Shown here piece by piece: positions 57,001 through 64,000 of a stretch of 64,000 bases of DNA. Both the position numbers and the translations under genes were made by a program. Below the pieces are notes generated by a model that was not told the origin of the DNA, ran no database searches, and was given only the letters and a program-made list of their open reading frames with translations. Source of the stretch: Synchiropus splendidus (lineage: Eukaryota; Chordata; Actinopteri; Syngnathiformes; Callionymidae); NCBI RefSeq assembly GCF_027744825.2, contig NC_071351.1, positions 17,745,001 through 17,809,000 of the forward strand, given 5' to 3'. The number at the start of each line of letters is the position of its first letter. The first letter of the stretch is position 1.

Positions 57001-60000
57001 TAAAATGTTAATAACTTCGGAAAAACACTTCAGACAGCTTAGATTTGATGTGCAACTACTAGAAAGACCCTTTCTGCTATAGTGGGAGGTGAACATTTCA
57101 TGTTCTGAAGCTTCCCTGCAAAGTTATGGCACTATGCAGAAAACACGTTTTCAGCTTGAGATAAGGTGGGTTCCGGAACGCCAAACATAAAAATGTTGAT
57201 AACTTTAGAAAAACACTTCAGACAGCTTAGATTTGATGTGCAACTACTAGAAAGACCCTTTCTGCTATAGTGGGAGGTGAACATTTCATGTTCTGAAGCT
57301 TCCCTGAGAAGTTATGGCACAATGCAGAAAACGCGTTTTCAGCCTGAGATAAGGTGGTTTCCAAAACGCCAAACGTAAAAATGTTGATTACTTTGGAACA
57401 ACACTTCTGACAGCTTAGATTTAATGTGCAACTACTAGAAAGACCCTTTCTGCTATAGTGGGAGGTGAAAATTTCATTTTCTGAAGCTTCCCTGCAAAGT
57501 TATGGTACAATGCGTAAAATGCGTTTTCAGCCTGAGATAAGGTCGATTCCGGAACGCCAAACATAAAAGTGTTGATAACTTTCGAAAAACACTTCAGACA
57601 GCTTAGATTTGATGTGCAACTAATAGAAAGACCCTTTCTGCTATAGTGGGAGCTCACAATTTCATGTTCTGAAGCTTCCCTGCAAAGTTATGGGACAAAG
57701 CAGGAAACGATTTTTCATCCTGAGATAACGTCGATTCCGGAACGGCAAACGTGAAAATGTTGATAACTTTCGAAAAACACTTCAGACAGCTTAGATTTGA
57801 TGTGCAACTACTAGAAAGACCCTTTCTGCTATAGTGGGACGTGAAAATTTCATGTTCTGAAGCTTCCCAGCAAAGTTATGGCACAATGCCGAAAACGCGT
57901 TTTCAGCCTGAGATAAGGTGGGTTCCGGAACGCCAAACATAACAATGTTGATAACTTTGGAAAAACACTTCAAACAGCTTAGATTTGATGTGCAACTACT
58001 AGAAAGACCCTTTCTGCTATAGTCGGTGGTGAACATTTCACGTTCTGAAGCTTCCCTGAGAAGTTATGGCACAATGCAGAAAACGCGTTTTCAGCCTGAG
58101 ATAAGGTGGTTTCCAAAACGCCAAACGTAAAAATGTTAATTACTTTGGAACAACACTTCTGACAGCTTAGATTTAATGTGCAACTACTAGAAAGACCCTT
58201 TCTGCTATAGTGGGAGGTGAAAATTTCATGTTCTGAAGATTCCTTGCAAAGTTATGTCACAATGCAGGAAACGCGTTTTCAGCCTGAGATAAGGTCGATT
58301 CAGGAACACCAAACATAAAAATGTTGAAAACTTTCGAAAAACACTTCAGACAGCTTAGATTTGAGGTGCAACTACTAGAAAGACCCTTTCTGGTATAGTG
58401 GGAGGTGAAAATTTCATGTTCTGAAGCTTCCCTGCAAAGTTATGGGACAATGCAGAAAACGATTTTTCATCCTGAGATAAGGTCGATTCCGGAACGCCAA
58501 ACATAAAGATGTTGATAACTTTGGAAAAACATTTCAGACAGCTTAGATTTGATGTGCAAATACTAGAAAGACCCTTTCTGTTATAGTGGGACGTGAAAAT
58601 TTCATGTTCTGAAGCTTTCCTGCAAAGTTATGGGACAATGCAGAGAACGATTTTTCATCCTGAGATAAGGTCGATTCCGGAACGCCAAACATAAAAATGT
58701 TGATAACTTTGGAAAAACACTTCAGACAGCTTAGATTTAATGTGCAACTACTAGAAAGACCCTTTCTGCTATAGTGGGAGGTGAAAATTTTATATTCTGC
58801 AGCTTTCCTGCAAAGTGATGGCACAATGCTGAAAACGCGTTTTCAGCGTGAGATAAGGTTGATTCCGAAACGCCAAACATAAGAATGTTGATAACTTTGG
58901 AAAAACACTTCAGACAGCTTAGATTTGATGTGCAACTACTGGAAAAAGCCTTTCTGCTATAGTAGGAGTTGAAAATTTCATGTTCTGAAGCTTCCCTGCA
59001 AAGTTATGGCACAATGCAAAAAAAGCATTTACAGCCTGAGATAAGGTGGGTTCCAGAACGCCAAAGAGAAAAATGTTGATAACTTCGGGAAAACACTTCA
59101 GACAGCTTAGATTTGACGTGCAACTACTAGAAAGACCCTTTCTGCTATAGTGGGAGTTGAAAATTTCATGTTCTGTAGCTTCCCTGCAAAGTTATGGCAC
59201 AATGCAGAAAACGCGTTTTCAGGCTGAGATAAGGTGGGTACCGGAACGGAAAACAAAAAAATATGATAAGTTCGGAAAAACACATCAGACAGCTTAGGTT
59301 TGACGTGCAACTATGAGAAAGACCCTTTCTGCTATAGTGGGAGGTGAAAACTTCATGTTCTGAAGCTTCCCTGCAAAGTTATGGCACAATTCCGAAAACG
59401 CGTTTTCAGCCTGAGATTAGGTCGATTCCGAAACGCCAAACAGAAAAATGTTGATAACTTTGGAAAAACACTTCAGACAGCTTCGATTTGATGTGCAACT
59501 ACGAGAAAGACCCTTTCTGCTATAGTGGGTGGTGAAAATTCGATGTTCTGAAGCTTCCCTGCAAAGTTATGGCACAATGAGTAAAACGCGTTTTCAGCCT
59601 GAGATAAGGTCGATTCCGGAACGCCAAACATAAACATGTTGTTAACTTTGGGAAAACACTTCAGACAGCTTAGATGTGATGTGCAACGACTAGAAAGATC
59701 CTTTCTGACATAGTGGGAGGTGAAAATTTTATGTTCTGAAGCTTCCCTGCAAAGTTATGGCACAATGCAGAAAACGCGTTTTCAGCCTGAGATGAGGTGG
59801 GTTCTGGAACGCCAAAAATAAAAATGTTGAAAACTTTGGAAAAACACTTCAGACAGCTTAGATTTGACGTGCAACTACTGGAAAGACCATTTCTGCTATA
59901 GTGGGAGGTGAAAATTTCATGCTCTGAAGCTTCCCTGCAAAGTTAAGGCACAATGCAGACTACGCATTTTCAGTCTGAGATATGGTCGATTCCGGAACGC

Positions 60001-60789
60001 CAAACATAAAAATTTTGAAAACTTTGGAAAAACACTTCAGACAGCTTAGATTTGATGTGCAACTACTAGAAAGACCTTTTCTGCTATAGTGGCATGTGAA
60101 AATTTCATGTTCTGAAGAGTGCCTGCAAAGTTATGGCACAATGCAGAAAATGCGTTTTCAGCCTGAGATAAGGTGGGTTCCAGAACGGCAAACATAAAAA
60201 TGTTGATAACTTTGGAAAAACATTTCAGACAGCTTAGATTTGTTGTGCAACTACAAGACAGACCCTTTCTGCAATAGTGGGAGGTTAAAATTTCTTATTC
60301 TGAAGTTTACTGCAAAGTTATGGCACAATGCAGAAAAAAAGGTTTTCAGCCAGAGATAAAGTCGATTCCGGAACGCCAAACATAAAAATGTTGATAACTT
60401 TGGAAAAACACTTCAGACAGCTTAGATTTGATTTGCAACTACTAGAGAGACCCTTTCTGCTATAGTGGGAGGTGAAAATTTCATGTTCTTAAGCTTTATG
60501 CATAGTTGTGGCACAATGCTAAAAACGCGTTTTTAGCCTGAGATAAGGTCGATTCCGGAACGCCAAACATAAAAATGTTGATAACTTTCGAAAAACACTT
60601 CAGACAGCTTAGATTTGATTTGCAACTACTAGAAAGACCCTTTCTGCCATTGTGGGAGGTGAAAATTTCATGTCCTGAAGCTTCACGGCATAGTTATGGA
60701 ACAATGCGTAAAACGCGTTTTCAACCTGTGATCAGGTCGATTCCGGAACGTCAAACATAAAAAAGTTGATAACTTTTGAAATACACTTC

Positions 60790-63700
60790 AGACCGCTTAC
60801 AATTGATGTGCAACTACAAGAAAGACCCTTTCTGCTATAGTGGGAGGTGAAAATTTCATGTTCTGAAGCTTCCCTGCAAAGTGATGGCACAATGCAGAAA
60901 ACAAGTTTTCAGCCTGTGATCAGGTCGATTCAGGAACGTCAAACATAAAAAAGTTGATAACTTTTGAAATACACTTCAGACCGCTTACAATTGATGTGCA
61001 ACTACAAGAAAGACCCTTTCTGCTATAGTGGGAGGTGAAAATTTCATGTTCTGAAGCTTCCCTGCAAAGTTATGGCACAATGCAGAAAACAAGTTTTCAG
61101 CCTGAGATGAGGTGGGTTCCGGAACGCCAAAAATAAAAGTGTTGAAAACTTTGGAAAAACACTTCAGACAGCTTAGATTTGACGTGCAACTACTAGAAAG
61201 ACCATTTCTGCTATAGTGGGAGGTGAAAATTTCATGTTCTGAAGCTTCCCTGCAAAGTTATGCCACAATGCAGAAAACGCGTTTTCAGCCTGATATATGG
61301 TCGATTCCTGAACGCCAAACATAAAAATTTTGAAAACTATGGAAAAACACTTCAGACAGCTTAGATTTGATGTGCAATTACTAGAAAGACCCTTTCTGCT
61401 GTAGTGGCATGTGAAAATTTCATGTTCTGAAGAGTGCCTGCAAAGTTATGGCACAATGCAGAAAATGCGTTTTCAGCCTGAGATAAGGTGGGTTCCAGAA
61501 TGGCAAACATAAAAATGTTGATAACTTTGGAAAAACATTTCAGACAGCTTAGATTTGATGTGCAACTACAAGACAGACCCTTTCTGCAATAGTGGGAGGT
61601 TAAAATTTCTTATTCTGAAGTTTACTGCAAAGTTATGGCACAATGCAGAAAACGCGTTTTCAGCTTGAGATAAGGTGGGTTCCCGAACGCCAAACATAAA
61701 AATGTTGAAAACTTTGGAAAAACACTTCAGACAGCTTGGATTTGATGTGCAACTACTGGAAAGACCGTTTGTGCTATAGTGGGACGTGAAAATTTCATGT
61801 TCTAAAGGTTCCCTGCAAAGTTATGGCACAATGCGCAAAACGCGTTTTCAACCTGAGATAAGGTCGATTCCGGAACGCCATACATAAAAATGTTGATAAC
61901 TTTGGAAAAACACATCAGACAGCTTAGATTTGATGTGCAACTACTAGAAATACCCTTTCTGCTATAGTGGGAGGTTAAAATTTCATGTTCGGAAGCTTCC
62001 ATGCAAAGTTATGGCACAATGGAGACAACGCGTTTTCAACCTGAGATAAGGTCGATTCTGGAACGCCAAACATAAAAATGTTGATAACTTTCGAAAAACA
62101 CTTCAGACAGCTGAGATTTGATGTGCAACTCCTAGAAAGACCCTTTCTACTGTAGTGGGAGGTGAACATTTCATGTTCTGAAGCTTCCCTGCGGAGTTAT
62201 GGCACAATGCAGAAAACGCATTTTCAGCTTGAGATAAGGTGGGTTCCGGAACGCCAAGCGTAAAAATGTTGATAACTTTGAAATAACACTTCAGACAGCT
62301 TAGATTTGATATGCAACTACTAGAAAGTCCCTTTCTGCTATTGTGGGAGGTGAACATTTCATGTTCGGAAGCTTCCATGCAAAGTTATGGCACCATGCAG
62401 ACAACGCGTTTTCAGCCTGAGATAAGGTCGATTCCGGAACGCCAAACATAAAAATGTTGATAACGTTCGAAAAAAACTTCAGACAGCTGAGATTTGATGT
62501 GCAACTACTAGAAAGAACCTTTCTGCTATAGTGGGAGGTCAAAATTTCATGTTCTGAAGCTTCCCTGGAAAGTTATGGGACAATGCAGAAAATGCATTTT
62601 CATCCTGAGATAAAGTCGATTCTGGAACGCCAAACATAAAAATGTTGATAACGTTCGAAAAACACTTCAGACAGCTGAGATTTGATGTGCAACTACTAGA
62701 AAGAACCTTTCGGCTATAGTGGGAGGTCAAAATTTCATGTTCTGAAGCTTCCCTGCAAAGTTATGGCACAATACAGAAAACGCGTTTTCAGCCTGAGATA
62801 AGGTGGGTTCCGGAACGCCAAACATAAAAATATTGATAACTTTGGAAAAACACTTCAGACCGCTTACAATTGATGTGCAACTACAAGAAAGACCCTTTCT
62901 GCTATAGTGGGAGGTGAAAATTTCATGTTCTGAAGCTTCCCTGCAAAGTGATGGCACAATGCAGAAAACAAGTTTTCAGCCTGTGATCAGGTCGATTCAG
63001 GAACGTCAAACATAAAAAAGTTGATAACTTTTGAAATACACTTCAGACCGCTTACAATTGATGTGCAACTACAAGAAAGACCCTTTCTGCTATAGTGGGA
63101 GGTGAAAATTTCATGTTCTGAAGCTTCCCTGCAAAGTTATGGCACAATGCAGAAAACAAGTTTTCAGCCTGAGATGAGGTGGGTTCCGGAACGCCAAAAA
63201 TAAAAGTGTTGAAAACTTTGGAAAAACACTTCAGACAGCTTAGATTTGACGTGCAACTACTAGAAAGACCATTTCTGCTATAGTGGGAGGTGAAAATTTC
63301 ATGTTCTGAAGCTTCCCTGCAAAGTTATGCCACAATGCAGAAAACGCGTTTTCAGCCTGATATATGGTCGATTCCTGAACGCCAAACATAAAAATTTTGA
63401 AAACTATGGAAAAACACTTCAGACAGCTTAGATTTGATGTGCAATTACTAGAAAGACCCTTTCTGCTGTAGTGGCATGTGAAAATTTCATGTTCTGAAGA
63501 GTGCCTGCAAAGTTATGGCACAATGCAGAAAACGCGTTTTCAGCTTGAGATAAGGTGGGTTCCCGAACGCCAAACATAAAAATGTTGAAAACTTTGGAAA
63601 AACACTTCAGACAGCTTGGATTTGATGTGCAACTACTGGAAAGACCGTTTGTGCTATAGTGGGACGTGAAAATTTCATGTTCTAAAGGTTCCCTGCAAAG

Positions 63701-64000
63701 TTATGGCACAATGCGCAAAACGCGTTTTCAACCTGAGATAAGGTCGATTCCGGAACGCCATACATAAAAATGTTGATAACTTTGGAAAAACACATCAGAC
63801 AGCTTAGATTTGATGTGCAACTACTAGAAAGACCCTTTCTGCTATAGTGGGAGGTTAAAATTTCATGTTCGGAAGCTTCCATGCAAAGTTATGGCACAAT
63901 GGAGACAACGCGTTTTCAACCTGAGATAAGGTCGATTCTGGAACGCCAAACATAAAAATGTTGATAACTTTCGAAAAACACTTCAGACAGCTGAGATTTG
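60790..64000 (+). repeat. Large block duplication at the window end, second copy one monomer shorter
   Basis: Sequence from about 60790 recurs from about 62857 (offset about 2067). From about 61690 onward the offset becomes 1880, so the second copy lacks one monomer of about 187 bp, the one around 61500-61690 with CAAGACAGACCC. The second copy runs out of the window. Confidence 0.75.

Larger units (their letters stand above)
10970..64000 (+). repeat. 188-bp satellite array, about 280 head-to-tail monomers
   Basis: The ATGTTGATA word recurs at 10986, 11174, 11362, 11550 and so on, exactly 188 bp apart; 26 monomers later (15874) the phase is still exact. All copies have one orientation apart from a small inverted patch near 42000. 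Most monomers hold the palindrome GAAGCTTC (with a HindIII site) and many hold ACGCGT. The monomer is AT-rich. The sequence reaches the window end with no other gene, transposon or RNA gene seen. A 9-bp deletion variant (TTTTCAATAAGG) recurs, for example at about 24260, 27437, 30434, 46106 and 47590, and marks particular higher-order units. Length and organisation suit a centromeric or pericentromeric satellite, but no centromere protein motif was found. Confidence 0.95.

Noticed and set aside
11550..63882. Many 60-130 codon ORFs on both strands with near-identical products
   Set aside because: They repeat with the 188-bp monomer. 188 is not a multiple of three, so frames shift at each monomer. 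The common monomer form has an in-frame TAG (CTATAGTGG) on the + strand, and only variants with CTACAG stay open. They are by-products of the satellite.
10970..64000. CRISPR-like array
   Set aside because: The repeat is 188 bp with no distinct spacers, and the context is eukaryotic.
10970..64000. CENP-B box in the satellite monomer
   Set aside because: TTCG words occur in some monomers but without the downstream A..CGGG part of the box.

Overview
The window looks like vertebrate chromosomal DNA. It holds the 3' part of a retrovirus-like provirus (about 1-10969), and the provirus runs directly into a very long 188-bp tandem satellite array (10970-64000). The host species cannot be named from the sequence. 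A complex retrovirus with a foamy-virus-like plan, set in a large satellite array, suggests a fish, amphibian or other lower vertebrate, but that is inference.

The proviral coding part reads left to right on the + strand: the last codons of pol (integrase tail, to 118); an unrecognised 512-codon gene (129-1667); a very large env-like gene (1651-6135, 1494 codons); a 400-bp spacer; three small ORFs (69, 147 and 55 codons; the 147-codon one is a multi-pass membrane protein); and a 663-codon gene (7410-9401) with an acidic C-terminus, in the place where foamy viruses keep their transactivator (tas/bel1). A polypurine tract (9416-9424) and a 1545-bp LTR (9425-10969, TGT...ACA) follow. The LTR carries a TATA box, a splice donor about 40 nt after the predicted cap site, a poly(A) signal and several RNA hairpins. 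The spumavirus-like assignment rests on the long N-terminal cytoplasmic leader of Env ahead of an early membrane segment and a furin-type site, the splice donor inside R, the acidic-tailed gene between env and the LTR, and the long LTR. It does not rest on a sequence search. The extra 512-codon gene, the large Env and the small-ORF cluster do not fit the simple pol-env-tas/bet layout of mammalian foamy viruses. All these ORFs are open, so the insertion looks young or was under selection.

From 10970 to the end I see only satellite: about 280 head-to-tail monomers of 188 bp, all in one orientation, with nested higher-order repeats of 3 to about 17 monomers and several almost identical recent block duplications. 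The one structural oddity is a snap-back inverted segment at about 41967-42075. The many 60-130 codon ORFs in the array repeat with the monomer and I do not consider them genes. The 5' LTR, gag and most of pol lie outside the window.
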